A stretch of DNA of 64,000 bases from Mycolicibacterium pulveris (GCF_010725725.1 NZ_AP022599.1:3534001-3598000), one strand, 5' to 3'. Numbered from the stretch's first letter, positions 6,956-16,687 are shown. The notes: a model not told the origin generated them from the letters alone. Program-made: numbers and translations.

Positions 6956-9736
6956 CTATGCGTCGGAATTTTTCTCCGGACCTCCGACATGGCGGCCCAG
7001 TTCGGCGCGGGACTTGATACCGAGCTTGCGGTAGATGCGCGCCAGGTTCGCCTCGACGGTCTTGGGGCTGATGAACAGCGCCGCGGCCACGTCGCGGTTC
7101 TTCATTCCGGAGGCGGCCAGTTCGGCGACCCGCTGTTCGGACGGGGTGAGCTGACCGGAGTGGCGCGGCCCCACGCTCGCGCGCACCAACTCCGACCGCG
7201 CCCGGTCGGCCCACAGCGGCACGTTGAGCCGCTCGAAGATGTCGAAGGCCTCCTGCAGCCGCACCGACGCGGCCTCCTTCTTGCGTTGTCGGCGCTCGAT
7301 CTGGCCTAGCAGCACCAGGGTGCGAGCCCGCTCGAACGGCATCGGTAACCGTTCGTGCGCGGCCAACGCCCGCAGCGTCGCCGCGTGGGCGCCGTCGAGA
7401 TCGCCGTGCGCGGCCAGCAGCATGCCGCGTGCGCGTGCGCCGACGGCGATCATCCAGGGCCGGTCCAGTCGCTGCCCGTTACGTTCGAGCGCCTCGATCA
7501 ACGGTTCGGCCTCGTCGGGCCGTCCCGACTGCACCAGCGCCTCGATGGCGTCCGGCAGCCAGGTCGCATTGGGCAGCTCCGTCGGGGTGCGGTCCGGATC
7601 GAACGTCGACATCATCGGCGCCACCGCCGCGAGCGCGCCATCATAGTGCCCCAGCGACAGCTCAAGGAACGCCAGAGCGCTCAGCACCCGCTCCGACAAC
7701 CGCGAAGTTCCTGTGCGCTTGCCGATTTCAAGGGCGTCGGTGATGGCCTGTCGCGCTTCGGCTTCGTGGCCCGCGTACGCCGCCAGCTGTGCGCGAAGGC
7801 TGTGGGCGAGGAAAAGCGGCGTGTTCTCACCGAGGTGGCGCGCGTACTCCATGGTGTCCTCGGCGACCAGGTTGGCGGTGACGAAGTCGCCGAGCCACAC
7901 CGAGTTCATCACCGCGTGCTGAGCGATGAAGACGTGCTCACCCTCCTCGCCCCTCTCCATGCACCTGGCCCGGATCTTCTCGAGCAGTTGATCGGCGAGG
8001 TCGAACTGGTTAGCCCACTGCAAGAGCAGCGTGTGCTGGACGCTGGGACGAAAAACCAGTGGCGTCACCGCTTCTTGGTCCTCCAGGTCCAGCGCCCGCC
8101 GGATGGATTCTTCGTCGAGCCCCTGTCCGGCGATGAACGTCAGAATCGAGCGCATGCCCAGCGCCATGCTCAACAAGTGTGGCTGGTCCAGCTGCTCGGC
8201 GTGGGACACCGCCCGATCGGCCGTTCGAACGCCCTCGTCGACCTGGTTGTTGTGAAACAGGCAGAACGCCAACGTGATCAGCAGCTGTACGCGCAGCGGG
8301 CTGTCCTCGGACACATCGTTGAGAGCGTCGCGAAGCAGGCGCGCCGCCTCGAAGAAGCCCTCACCGTAGAGGCGTACCACCGCCAGGCGGCTCAACGTCT
8401 CGGCGCGCATGTCACCCTGAGGCAATCGGTCGACGGTCTCTTCGAGGACAGCGGCCGCGCGACGGTGGTCACCCGCGTCGAAATGGTATAGCGCACTGCG
8501 GAGTCGGCGGTCGGGCGTGTCACCGCCGAGGCCGATCGCGAGGTCCACCAGTTCGGCGGCCGCGACAGGGGCACCGCGGGTACGCGCCGATTCCGCCGCC
8601 TCGTCAAGGGCCGTAAGGGTGACCTGATCGCCGCTGGTGGCGGCCAGCGCCAGGTGCCTGGCGCGCAGCTCGGGTTCGTCGACGATCTCGGCGAGCCGGC
8701 GGTGCATCGAGCGACGACGGCCGGGCGCGGCCTGGCTGTACACGCCCCTGGCCAGCAGCGGGTGCGCGAACTGAATCCGATTGCCGTCGATGGTGATGAT
8801 GCCTTTGTTCTCAGCGACTTCGAGAAGCTCGACCAGTCGGTCGTCGTCGGCGATGGTCGCGCTGGACACCGACTCGACAGTCGGTGCGGCCATGCAGGCC
8901 GCGGCCAACAATGCCTCGTGCACGTTTGAATCGAGATCACCGATACGACGGCGCACCACGTCGGTCAGCGTGCGCGGCAGCGGCGTGCCGATGCTTGCCG
9001 GCCGATCTTCGATGGCACGGGCCAGTTCGATCGCGTAGAACGGGTTTCCGCCCGACACTTGATGAATTCGTCCGATTGTAGGACGCGAGAACGGCTTTCG
9101 CAGCCGCGTCGCAACCGCGGTATGTAAATCCTGAATACTCAAGGGGTGCAACCGGATACGTTTGAGCGCCTCCGGCCGCGGCAGCTGCAGCCACGCCGCG
9201 CCGGTGCCGTCGCGGGGTTCGGTCCGTACGGTGGCGAGGAGTCCGGCCGGCCCCATGAGCCGTCGCGCCGCGAACGCGATGACATGCATGCTGGACGGAT
9301 CCAGCCACTGCAGATCGTCGATCGCCAGCAACACCGGACCCTCGTCACCGAGTCTTTCGACGATCGAAAGGAACGCCGCGGCCACCGCGCGTTGGTCGGT
9401 GGCCGCCCCGTTGTCCGCGCGCAGCAGCACCTGGTCGAGGGCGAGCAGCTGCGGGCTCGGCAGATCCGCCCACACGCGCGCGTCGACCTCGTCGAGCAGG
9501 TCGGCCAGCGCGGTGTAGGCCAGCACCGATTCCGCCTCCGCCGCGCGTGCCGACAGCACACGGAACCCGCGCGCCTGGGCCTGTTCCAGCGCGGCCAACC
9601 ACAGTGTGGTCTTGCCGATGCCGGCCTCGCCCTCGATCAGCAACGCCGAGGGGCCCACGGTCGTCGACTCCAAGAACCCGTCGATCGTCCGCTCGTGCGT
9701 CCGATGGGTCCGCACAGCATCCCCGGCCATACCCAA
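6956..9736 (-). CDS. Large LuxR-family ATPase regulator (LAL type), copy 1
   Basis: A 926-aa regulator with an N-terminal STAND/AAA ATPase module (Walker A EGEAGIGKTT about residues 35-44, Walker B LLAIDDLQWLD near 135-145). A long helical TPR-like middle follows. The C-terminal LuxR helix-turn-helix is about residues 865-920 (TPSEQRVAELAASGMKNRDV ... KTVEANLARIYRKLG). Such proteins couple ATP-dependent signal sensing to DNA binding. It is clearly paralogous to the gene at 9761, with almost colinear sequence. The 24-nt gap between the two suggests one transcript. The effector is unknown. No receiver domain is present. Confidence 0.88.
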   Translation of the reverse strand: MGMAGDAVRTHRTHERTIDGFLESTTVGPSALLIEGEAGIGKTTLWLAALEQAQARGFRVLSARAAEAESVLAYTALADLLDEVDARVWADLPSPQLLALDQVLLRADNGAATDQRAVAAAFLSIVERLGDEGPVLLAIDDLQWLDPSSMHVIAFAARRLMGPAGLLATVRTEPRDGTGAAWLQLPRPEALKRIRLHPLSIQDLHTAVATRLRKPFSRPTIGRIHQVSGGNPFYAIELARAIEDRPASIGTPLPRTLTDVVRRRIGDLDSNVHEALLAAACMAAPTVESVSSATIADDDRLVELLEVAENKGIITIDGNRIQFAHPLLARGVYSQAAPGRRRSMHRRLAEIVDEPELRARHLALAATSGDQVTLTALDEAAESARTRGAPVAAAELVDLAIGLGGDTPDRRLRSALYHFDAGDHRRAAAVLEETVDRLPQGDMRAETLSRLAVVRLYGEGFFEAARLLRDALNDVSEDSPLRVQLLITLAFCLFHNNQVDEGVRTADRAVSHAEQLDQPHLLSMALGMRSILTFIAGQGLDEESIRRALDLEDQEAVTPLVFRPSVQHTLLLQWANQFDLADQLLEKIRARCMERGEEGEHVFIAQHAVMNSVWLGDFVTANLVAEDTMEYARHLGENTPLFLAHSLRAQLAAYAGHEAEARQAITDALEIGKRTGTSRLSERVLSALAFLELSLGHYDGALAAVAPMMSTFDPDRTPTELPNATWLPDAIEALVQSGRPDEAEPLIEALERNGQRLDRPWMIAVGARARGMLLAAHGDLDGAHAATLRALAAHERLPMPFERARTLVLLGQIERRQRKKEAASVRLQEAFDIFERLNVPLWADRARSELVRASVGPRHSGQLTPSEQRVAELAASGMKNRDVAAALFISPKTVEANLARIYRKLGIKSRAELGRHVGGPEKNSDA

Positions 9737-9760
9737 CAGAATCTCAGCAAACTGTCGGGA

Positions 9761-12520
9761 TCACCCGCGGTTCGGCTGATTCGTGCGCGAAGCCATCACC
9801 CGGCCGAGCTCGGCGCGGGACCGGATGCCCAGCTTGCGGTAGGCCCGCGCCAGCGTGGCCTCGACGGTCTTGGCGCTCAGCGACAGTGCACCGGCAACAT
9901 CGCGGTTCGTCATGCCCGACGCGGCCAGCTCGGCCACCCGTAACTCGACGGCCGTCAACTCGCGCCGCTTGCGCGGCGCGCCCGCTCCGCCCGGCAACCA
10001 GGCGCGCGCACGGGCCGCCCACAACGGGGTGCCGAGCCGCTCGAAAGCCTCGAGCGCCTCCTGCAGCGTCACCGAAGCCTCGCGCTGTCGCAAACGTGCC
10101 TGAAGCGTGCCGAGGACGAGCAGTGTGCGCGCGCGCTCGAACCGCATCTGAAGCCGGTCGTGGTACTCGATCGCACGCTGCGCGGTGGCCACGGCCGCCT
10201 TGTGGTCGCCGCGGGCAGCCTCCACCAAGGCCCGGCAGCGCGCGCCCATCGCGAGCATCCAGGCTCGGTCCAGCCGGTGCCCATTTCGTTCCAGATCTTC
10301 GATGAACCTCTCCGCCTCGGTCACCCGGCCCGATTCGATGAGCGCTTCGACGGCGTCGGGCAGGTACGCCGCCGCCGAAAGTTCCGTGGAGCTCGGCGAG
10401 TGCCGGGACATCAGCGGTTCCAGCGTGTTCACCGCGGCCTGGTGATTGCCCAGTGAGACCTCCAACAACCCCAGCGCCGTGTTCGCCTGGTCCTCGTGCC
10501 ACGCGGTGCCGCTGACCTTGCAGGCGTCGATCGCGTCGGCGATCGCGAGCCGGGCGTCGTCTTCGGCGCCGTCGTAGACCGCAAGCCACGCCTTGAGCAG
10601 CATGCTCAGCATGGTCGGGAACTCACCGCCGAGCTGGCGCGCCAGCCCGGTGACGTCCTTGGCCAGCCGGTCGGCCTCGACGAAGTCCGCGCGCCAGATC
10701 CGGTTCAGCGCAACGTAGAACTTGACGAAGATCAGCTCGCCTTCCTCGCCCCGCTCGACGCAGCGCCGCTCCACGGCCCGCAGCTGGTCGAACGACGCAT
10801 CCAGGTCGCCGCTGCAGGCCAGGATCAGGGCGCGTTCCACACTCGGACGAAGCATGGTGGGGATGGGCGCGTCGTGGTCCTCCAGTTCGAGGGCCCGCTG
10901 CATGCCGGGCTCGTCCATCCCGCCGCCACCGAAGAACTGCAGTGTCGCGCGGACGCCGAGCGCTTGGCTCAGCAGGCCGGGGTCGTCGAGCGGCTCGGCG
11001 TGGGTTACGGCCTCTTCGCCGATACGCCACGCCGCCTCGGGATGACCGGTCATGTACAGCGCGTAAGCCAGCGCGATCAAGATGCTCACCCGCAGGCGGC
11101 CGGTGGGTGCGTCCTCATCGAGCGCGCGCTGAAGCAGCTGGCAGCCCTCGAGGTAGCCGTCGTTCATGAAGCGCACGAACGCCAGTGAGTGCCGGGCCTG
11201 CGCGCGAAGGGGTCCCGGCTCCAGATCCACGATGGCCTGCTCAAGCAACTTGCGGGCCTGTGCCGGATCGCCGGCGTCGAAAGTGTGGGTAGCCAACAGG
11301 ATCCGGCGCTGGGGGGTGTCACCGCCGAGCGTGATGGCGTGGTTGAGCAGTTCCGCCGCCGCGGCAGGTGCGCCGCGCGCGTGCGCTGAGGCGGCTGCGT
11401 CGTCGAGCGCGCGCAGCGTCTCGGCGTCACCCGTCGTCGCGGCCAGCGCCAGGTGCCGTGCGCGCAGCTCGGGCTCGGCGACGATGTCGGCGAGCCGGCG
11501 ATGCATCGCGCGCCGCCGCTCCGGTGAAGCGTCGGAGTACACACCGGCGGCCAACAGCGGATGGGTGAACCGGATCCGGTGCCCCTCGATGGCGATGATC
11601 TCCTGCTGTTCTGCGGCCTCGAGCAGTTCGATCAACCGATCGCGGTCGGTGCCGGATGCGGCAAGAACCCGCTCGACGGTGGGGGTAGCCAGTGCGGCGG
11701 CGGCCAGCAGCGCGTCATAGGTCTCGGCGTCGAGGCCGCTGAGCCTGACCCGCACTAGTTCGGCCAATGTGCTTGGCAGTTCGAGATCGGCGTTCTCGTC
11801 GATAGCACGTGCCAATTCGATGGCGTAGAAGGGGTTTCCGCCCGAGACCTGGTGGATGCGGGTGAACGCCGCGCGTGACAACGGGCGGTCGACGTTATCC
11901 GACACCACCTGATGCAGTGCACGAGCAGACAGGGGGCGCAACGTGATTCGCCGGATCGCATCGGGCCGGGGAAGCTGCAACCACGATGCGGCGTCGCCGC
12001 TGGCGGCTTCGGTGCGGATCGTGGCGATCAGTCCCACCGGCCCGGTCAGGCGCCGCGCGGTGTAGGCGATCACGTAGGCGCTGGAGGGGTCCAGCCAGGG
12101 GAGATCGTCGACGGCCAACAGCAGCGGGCCATCGTCGCTCAACCGTTCGATAATCGACAAGAACGCTGCAGCGACCGCGCGTTGGTCGGTCGCCGCAGCG
12201 GAATCGGCTGTCCTGGAAAGGATGTGGTCTACCGCGGTCTGCTGCGGAACGGGCAGGTCCGCCCAGGTGGTCGGGTCGACCTCGGCGAGCAGGTCGGTCA
12301 ACGCGGTGTAGGCCAACACCGACTCCGCCTCAGCCGCGCGGGTCGTGAGCACCCGGAAGCCGCGGTGGCGCGCCCGATCCGATGCCGCCATCCACAGCGT
12401 GGTCTTGCCGATGCCCGCGTCACCCTCGATCAACAGCGCCGACGGCGTGCTGGACGCGGAGTCCAGGAACTCTGCTACCGCCGCCTCCTCGGCGAGGCGG
12501 TGCGCCAGATACACGGGCAT
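9761..12520 (-). CDS. Large LuxR-family ATPase regulator (LAL type), copy 2
   Basis: A 919-aa paralogue of the downstream gene, with the same order: Walker A EGDAGIGKTT at residues 32-41, Walker B LLLAVDDLPWLD, TPR-like helices, and C-terminal LuxR HTH (ELRVAELAASGMTNRDVAGA ... KTVEATLARAYRKLG). Identity between the two is high in the ATPase and HTH parts and lower in the middle, as expected if they sense different signals. The ATG at 12520 faces a divergent universal stress gene across 241 bp. It is probably the first gene of a two-gene operon. Its place in a stress-gene island suggests a role in dormancy or stress control, but this is inference. Confidence 0.88.
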   Translation of the reverse strand: MPVYLAHRLAEEAAVAEFLDSASSTPSALLIEGDAGIGKTTLWMAASDRARHRGFRVLTTRAAEAESVLAYTALTDLLAEVDPTTWADLPVPQQTAVDHILSRTADSAAATDQRAVAAAFLSIIERLSDDGPLLLAVDDLPWLDPSSAYVIAYTARRLTGPVGLIATIRTEAASGDAASWLQLPRPDAIRRITLRPLSARALHQVVSDNVDRPLSRAAFTRIHQVSGGNPFYAIELARAIDENADLELPSTLAELVRVRLSGLDAETYDALLAAAALATPTVERVLAASGTDRDRLIELLEAAEQQEIIAIEGHRIRFTHPLLAAGVYSDASPERRRAMHRRLADIVAEPELRARHLALAATTGDAETLRALDDAAASAHARGAPAAAAELLNHAITLGGDTPQRRILLATHTFDAGDPAQARKLLEQAIVDLEPGPLRAQARHSLAFVRFMNDGYLEGCQLLQRALDEDAPTGRLRVSILIALAYALYMTGHPEAAWRIGEEAVTHAEPLDDPGLLSQALGVRATLQFFGGGGMDEPGMQRALELEDHDAPIPTMLRPSVERALILACSGDLDASFDQLRAVERRCVERGEEGELIFVKFYVALNRIWRADFVEADRLAKDVTGLARQLGGEFPTMLSMLLKAWLAVYDGAEDDARLAIADAIDACKVSGTAWHEDQANTALGLLEVSLGNHQAAVNTLEPLMSRHSPSSTELSAAAYLPDAVEALIESGRVTEAERFIEDLERNGHRLDRAWMLAMGARCRALVEAARGDHKAAVATAQRAIEYHDRLQMRFERARTLLVLGTLQARLRQREASVTLQEALEAFERLGTPLWAARARAWLPGGAGAPRKRRELTAVELRVAELAASGMTNRDVAGALSLSAKTVEATLARAYRKLGIRSRAELGRVMASRTNQPNRG

Positions 12521-12682
12521 AACGGGATAACTCTCGGCAGTACGCGGTCTCGGTCAGGAGGTCAAAATCTCAGTTGTCGTGTGCTGGTCGAGCGTATCGA
12601 CATCTCGTCGAAAGCAACGATCTGACCCCATGGTGACGCGCCAGGTGCGGACCGCCGCGACGGCCGTTGGTCCGTTTCATCA

Positions 12683-12697
12683 GGGACCAAAGACTCC
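12683..12697 (+). promoter_or_regulatory. DosR-like box upstream of stress gene
   Basis: GGGACCAAAGACTCC, about 65 bp before the ATG at 12762, agrees at 11 of 14 core positions with the DosR consensus core GGGACTWWAGTCCC (my count). A weaker inverted match overlaps 12665-12680. The remainder of the 12521-12761 gap holds the divergent promoter of the LuxR-type operon. I see no other gene in it. Confidence 0.55.
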
Positions 12698-12761
12698 AGA
12701 ACCGTTGCCTGCTCGCGCCATATCGTCAGAGGCACGTCCAAGTGCACAAAGGAGCGTTTCG

Positions 12762-13646
12762 ATGGCAACCGCATCCGGCCGACACGGCATCGTCGTCGGC
12801 GTCGACGGCTCGCCGGCGTCAAAGGTGGCCGTCGACTGGGCCGCCCGGGAAGCGGCGATGCGCGATTCCGCCCTGACGCTGGTGCACGTCATGCCGACCG
12901 CGAGATTCTGGCCCGAAGGGGCGACCCCGTCCAGAATCGACCGGCTCTACCGGGCCCAAGCCCAGCAGTGGCTGCGCGAGGCCGCCAAGGTCGCCGGGGA
13001 GGCGACGGGCGCGCACGGCCGAATCGACACCCGGCTACTCGACGGCGCTGTGCTGCCCGCACTCGTCGACCTGTCCAAGGACGCCCAGCTCATCGTGGTC
13101 GGATGTCGCGGGCAAGGCTCGATCGCCCGACGGCTGATGGGGTCGATCAGCCGGGGGCTCGTCCAACGTGCTCATTGCCCCGTCGGCATCATCCACGACG
13201 AGGACCCGCTGATGCCCCGCCCCGTCGCGCAGGCACCCGTGGTCGTCGGCGTCGACGGCTCCGCGGCGTCGGAGCCGGCCGCCGAGATCGCCTTCGACGA
13301 AGCGTCGCGCCGCGGTGTCGAGCTCGTCGCCGTGCACGCGTGGATGGACGACACCACCTTCGAGTTGCCGGCAGACGAATGGTCGGCGACGCACAAGGAC
13401 ATGACAGAACAGACGCTGACAAAGCAGCTGGCACGTTGGCAGCAGCGTTATCCGGAGGTGCCCGTGCGACGGGTCGTGGTCCGCGATCAGCCGGCACGCC
13501 AGCTGGTCAAGCAGGCCGACGACGCGCAACTGGTGGTGGTGGGCAGCCACGGCCGGGGCGGTTTCGCCGGGATGCTGCTGGGCTCGGTGGCCACCGCGGT
13601 CGCCGAATCGGCGCGCATGCCGGTGATTGTCGCGCGGTCGTCCTGA
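12762..13646 (+). CDS. Universal stress protein, tandem Usp domains
   Basis: A 294-aa protein made of two Usp domains, about residues 7-140 and 150-292. Each begins with a beta strand and an ATP-contacting aspartate (VVGVDGSPAS and VVGVDGSAAS). Each ends with the nucleotide-binding G-x2-G-x9-GS pattern (GCRGQGS...MGS and GSHGRGG...LGS). Family members bind ATP and are induced by hypoxia and other stress in mycobacteria. The ATG at 12762 has AGGAG six bases upstream. A DosR-like box lies at 12683. It resembles M. tuberculosis DosR-regulon Usp proteins such as Rv2623. Confidence 0.9.
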   Translation: MATASGRHGIVVGVDGSPASKVAVDWAAREAAMRDSALTLVHVMPTARFWPEGATPSRIDRLYRAQAQQWLREAAKVAGEATGAHGRIDTRLLDGAVLPALVDLSKDAQLIVVGCRGQGSIARRLMGSISRGLVQRAHCPVGIIHDEDPLMPRPVAQAPVVVGVDGSAASEPAAEIAFDEASRRGVELVAVHAWMDDTTFELPADEWSATHKDMTEQTLTKQLARWQQRYPEVPVRRVVVRDQPARQLVKQADDAQLVVVGSHGRGGFAGMLLGSVATAVAESARMPVIVARSS

Positions 13647-13658
13647 CGGCGAGCCGAA

Positions 13659-14660
13659 TCAGTCTCGGCTGGAGCGGATCTCCAGCACCTCCTCGAGCGG
13701 TCGCCGCGGCGTGGGCGGCGGCACGTCATCGATCGACGGTGCCAGGCCGACGCGGACGAGAACCTGCGGCGTGGCGTCCTGCCCGATCAGCTCGGCAACC
13801 ATCTGACGGCTCTCGGGATCCTCGGTGATGTGGGTCAACGGGCAGGTGGCCATGCCGGCCATGGTGGCCTCGAGCAGCACCGCCGAGAGCCGTTCGCCGC
13901 ACCGGAGCACGCTGTCGCGGGATTCGTCGTACGTGGACAGCGCCAGAATCCTGGACCGATCTTGGTCGACACCCGCCCGGCGATCGCGATTCTGTGTGAC
14001 AGGGAACCTGCGGGCCACATCCACTCGATCCGCCTCGGACGCCGAGACCAGCGAGCTGCGCGGAATTCCCTCGGTGGTTTCGAAACCCGCGGTCCACCAC
14101 TCCAATTCGGCGTGGTAGGAGGAGTCGTATTGACGCAAGGCTTCGGTGAGCTTCGACGCTTCGGCCAGCTTCGGGCGCGCCTCGTCGGCGATCACGTCCA
14201 GACGCGCGGCCTCGCAGTTGACGACGTTGCGCAAGTGCGGCTCAAGGGTTTCCCAGTCGGGCGGCGCGGCGAACGGCAGGCGGTCGGTGCGCCGCAGCAG
14301 GATGGCGTTGGCGCGCCGCCGATGTCCCTCGGTCACAAAGTCCATCGGGCCGAAGTCGATCGACGCCAGATGCAGGCGGTTGTTCGGGTTCGGGAAACGG
14401 CTCACGAACGTCGCCCATCCGGCCGCCGCCATCGCGACCCGCAGGTGGTCGAGAACCGCGCCGCAGCTCAGAAGCGTCTCGCGACCGGATTCGTCGGTGC
14501 TGCGCACATTGCGTGAGGGATCGGCGAAGAGCTGAAGCTCACTGCCCTCGGCCACCCACCGCCACGGTTGGCTGTTGTGCAACGACGGAGCCCGGCACGC
14601 CAGTTGTACGGCGTTGGCGATGGTGCCCGGATCCACCGTGGGCTGTGCGGGTTGCGTCAT
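13659..14660 (-). CDS. Acg-family nitroreductase-like protein
   Basis: A 333-aa protein of the Acg (Rv2032/Rv3131) group of divergent FMN nitroreductase-fold proteins. The N-terminal CRAPSLHNSQPWRW segment (about residues 20-36) and the C-terminal MAGMATCPLTHI are typical. In M. tuberculosis these genes belong to the DosR regulon, and the proteins may sequester or use flavin. The start at 14660 is supported by GGAGG five bases upstream. A GTG twelve bases earlier is an alternative but would use up that ribosome-binding site. It is divergent from the kinase fusion at 14793. Confidence 0.85.
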   Translation of the reverse strand: MTQPAQPTVDPGTIANAVQLACRAPSLHNSQPWRWVAEGSELQLFADPSRNVRSTDESGRETLLSCGAVLDHLRVAMAAAGWATFVSRFPNPNNRLHLASIDFGPMDFVTEGHRRRANAILLRRTDRLPFAAPPDWETLEPHLRNVVNCEAARLDVIADEARPKLAEASKLTEALRQYDSSYHAELEWWTAGFETTEGIPRSSLVSASEADRVDVARRFPVTQNRDRRAGVDQDRSRILALSTYDESRDSVLRCGERLSAVLLEATMAGMATCPLTHITEDPESRQMVAELIGQDATPQVLVRVGLAPSIDDVPPPTPRRPLEEVLEIRSSRD

Positions 14661-14719
14661 GGAAACCTCCACCTACCTGTCCAACCCTCAAGCTTTCATG
14701 GCGGCCCGCGTCTCGGCTA

Positions 14720-14733
14720 GGGCCTTTGTGCCT
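14720..14733. promoter_or_regulatory. Weak DosR-like box between divergent genes
   Basis: GGGCCTTTGTGCCT matches the DosR core at only 9 of 14 positions (my count). It is centred between the Acg-like gene and the kinase fusion, and it resembles the stronger box GGGCCTTTGGTCCC at 18589. It could serve both genes. The match alone is weak, and the gene context raises its credibility. Confidence 0.35.
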
Positions 14734-14792
14734 CCCCGGGTAGGGCCCGACGGCCGCTGCACGGGTGGGCGAGCAACCTGCAAGATGAGTGC

Positions 14793-16265
14793 ATGGCTTG
14801 GATGGCGCCCGGCAACCTGTCCGCTGAAGTGCACGAGACCCACACCGGGCTGGTTGTCCTGCTCGGGGAGCGGGCCTACAAGGCGAAGAAGCCGTTGGTC
14901 ACCGAGTTCCTCGACTTCCGCACCGCGCAGCAGCGCGAAGACGCGTGCGCCCACGAGATCGAGCTCAACAGCCGGCTCGCCCCCGACAGCTACCTGGGGT
15001 TGGCTCATTTCAGCGGGGTCGAGGGCGACCCGCCCGAGCCGGTGATCGTCATGCGCCGATATCCGGACACCTGCCGCCTGACCTACCTGGTGCGCCACCG
15101 AACCCCGGTGGACGCGCACCTGGCGGCGATCGCGGAGAAGCTGGCGGTGTTTCACGCCGACGCGAACCGCGGCGACGCGATCGACGCCGGCGGCACCGCC
15201 GATGCCGTCAGCGCGCGGTGGCAGGACAACATCGACGAGCTTCACCACCACGCGGTGTTGGCGCCCGAGCTCATCGACGAGGTGTGGCGCCTTGCCGCCC
15301 AGTTCATCTCGGGCCGGTCGGCGCTGTTCACCGAGCGCATCGCCGACCGCCGCATCGTCGACGGGCATGCCGATCTGCTGACCGACGACATCTTCTGCAT
15401 GCCCGAAGGGCCGGTGCTGCTCGACTGCCTCGAGTTCGACGACCGATTGCGCTATGTCGACGGTCTGGACGACGTCGCGTTTCTCGCCATGGACCTGGAG
15501 TTCCTCGGACGTACGGACCTGGCGGAGTTCCTGCTGAACCGTTACCGTCGCGCCGCGGGTGACACAGCGCCGGCGGCGCTGGCCGATTTCTACATCGCCT
15601 ACCGCGCGGTGGTGCGCGCCAAAGTGGACTGCGTACGGGTGGCCCAGGGGCACCCCGAAGCGGCTGCCGATGCCCAGCGCCACATCGACATCGCCATCGA
15701 CCATCTGCGGGCGGGCACGGTACGGCTGGTCATGGTCGGCGGCGGGCCGGGAACCGGGAAGACGACGTTGTCGCGTGCCCTTGCGGAACTGATTGGCGCC
15801 CAGGTCATCTCAACCGACGACGTGCGTCGTGAGCTGCAGTCCGAAGGGATGATCTCCGGAGAGGTCGGTGAGCCCGAAGCGGGGCTCTACAGCGCGCAGA
15901 ACGTCGCGGCCGTCTATGACGCCGTGTTGCGGCGCGCCCGTCACCACCTGGAACGGGGTGTGTCGGTGATCCTCGACGCGACATGGCGCGACGAGCGTCA
16001 GCGCGAACGGGTGCGCAGGCTGGCGGGCGAAACCCACGTGCCCGTGGTGGAACTCAGCTGTCACGTCCCGGTGCAGGACGCGGCGGCCAGAACCGTCAGC
16101 CGCGGACCAACGAGCTCGGATGCCACCCCTGAGATCGCCGCCAGGCTCGCCCAAGCCGAGGACGCCTGGCCGCAGGCCCACCGCATCGATACGAGCGGCC
16201 CGCTGACCGAATCGGTCGCCGAGGCCGAAAAGGCGGTGCGCGAATCGACGGCAGCCCTGCGGTAG
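14793..16265 (+). CDS. Aminoglycoside phosphotransferase-like/AAA kinase fusion
   Basis: A 490-aa two-domain protein. The N-terminal ~300 residues resemble an aminoglycoside-phosphotransferase/Ser-Thr kinase-like fold, with RIVDGHADLLTDDIF and LDCLEFDD as the catalytic-loop and metal-binding stretches. The C-terminal ~170 residues form a P-loop kinase of the AAA_33 type, with GGGPGTGKTT near residue 316. This architecture matches M. tuberculosis Rv2004c, a DosR-regulon member of unknown substrate. ATG 14793 gives MAWMAPGNLS, and ATG 14802 is an alternative. The TAG stop overlaps the DosR-like box for fdxA. Confidence 0.85.
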   Translation: MAWMAPGNLSAEVHETHTGLVVLLGERAYKAKKPLVTEFLDFRTAQQREDACAHEIELNSRLAPDSYLGLAHFSGVEGDPPEPVIVMRRYPDTCRLTYLVRHRTPVDAHLAAIAEKLAVFHADANRGDAIDAGGTADAVSARWQDNIDELHHHAVLAPELIDEVWRLAAQFISGRSALFTERIADRRIVDGHADLLTDDIFCMPEGPVLLDCLEFDDRLRYVDGLDDVAFLAMDLEFLGRTDLAEFLLNRYRRAAGDTAPAALADFYIAYRAVVRAKVDCVRVAQGHPEAAADAQRHIDIAIDHLRAGTVRLVMVGGGPGTGKTTLSRALAELIGAQVISTDDVRRELQSEGMISGEVGEPEAGLYSAQNVAAVYDAVLRRARHHLERGVSVILDATWRDERQRERVRRLAGETHVPVVELSCHVPVQDAAARTVSRGPTSSDATPEIAARLAQAEDAWPQAHRIDTSGPLTESVAEAEKAVRESTAALR

Positions 16266-16278
16266 GGACCTTGGTCCT
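16265..16278 (+). promoter_or_regulatory. DosR-like box upstream of fdxA
   Basis: GGGACCTTGGTCCT matches the DosR core GGGACTWWAGTCCC at 11 of 14 positions, with an almost perfect dyad (GGACC/GGTCC). It begins at the last base of the upstream stop codon and is about 60 bp before the fdxA ATG, a usual distance for a class of DosR sites. Confidence 0.65.
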
Positions 16279-16336
16279 TTGCATCGATGGCCTTCGGCCG
16301 ACGATGCCAGCCGATTCGCTACGTAGCGTCGTGACC

Positions 16337-16678
16337 ATGACCTACGTGATCAGTTCAGCGTGTGTGGACGTGATGCACAAAGCCTGCGTCGAGGAGTGTC
16401 CGGCGGATTGCATCTACGAAGGTGCCAGGGTGCTCTACATCAACCCCGATGAATGCGTGGATTGCGGCGCCTGCAAGCTCGTGTGCGAGGCCGACGCGAT
16501 CTACTACGAGACCGACCTACCCGACGAAGAGCTTCAGCATCTGGCCGACAACGCCGCGTTCTTCACCGAGATCCTGCCGGGCCGAGACGCCCCGCTGGGT
16601 TCACCGGGCGGCGCCGCCCGGCTTGGTCCTGTGGGGGTGGACACGCCGCTGATCGCGGCCATGCCGCAGCGCGCTTGA
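16337..16678 (+). CDS. fdxA: 7Fe ferredoxin FdxA
   Basis: A 113-aa ferredoxin with eight N-terminal cysteines at 9, 17, 21, 25, 40, 43, 46 and 50. The CxxCxxC run at 40-46 and the C9-x7-C17 spacing are typical of [3Fe-4S][4Fe-4S] seven-iron ferredoxins. The C-terminal extension (residues 58-113) matches the mycobacterial FdxA family. FdxA (Rv2007c) is a DosR-regulon electron carrier in M. tuberculosis. Start ATG 16337 gives MTYVISSACVDV. It follows the kinase fusion and a DosR-like box, and converges on a universal stress gene. Confidence 0.95.
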   Translation: MTYVISSACVDVMHKACVEECPADCIYEGARVLYINPDECVDCGACKLVCEADAIYYETDLPDEELQHLADNAAFFTEILPGRDAPLGSPGGAARLGPVGVDTPLIAAMPQRA

Positions 16679-16687
16679 CGTTCGGCC

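Noticed and set aside
12521..12761. The in-frame GTG at 12579 as start of the Usp gene
   Set aside because: It would add 61 residues without Usp similarity and run over the DosR-like box. ATG 12762 has a good AGGAG site.
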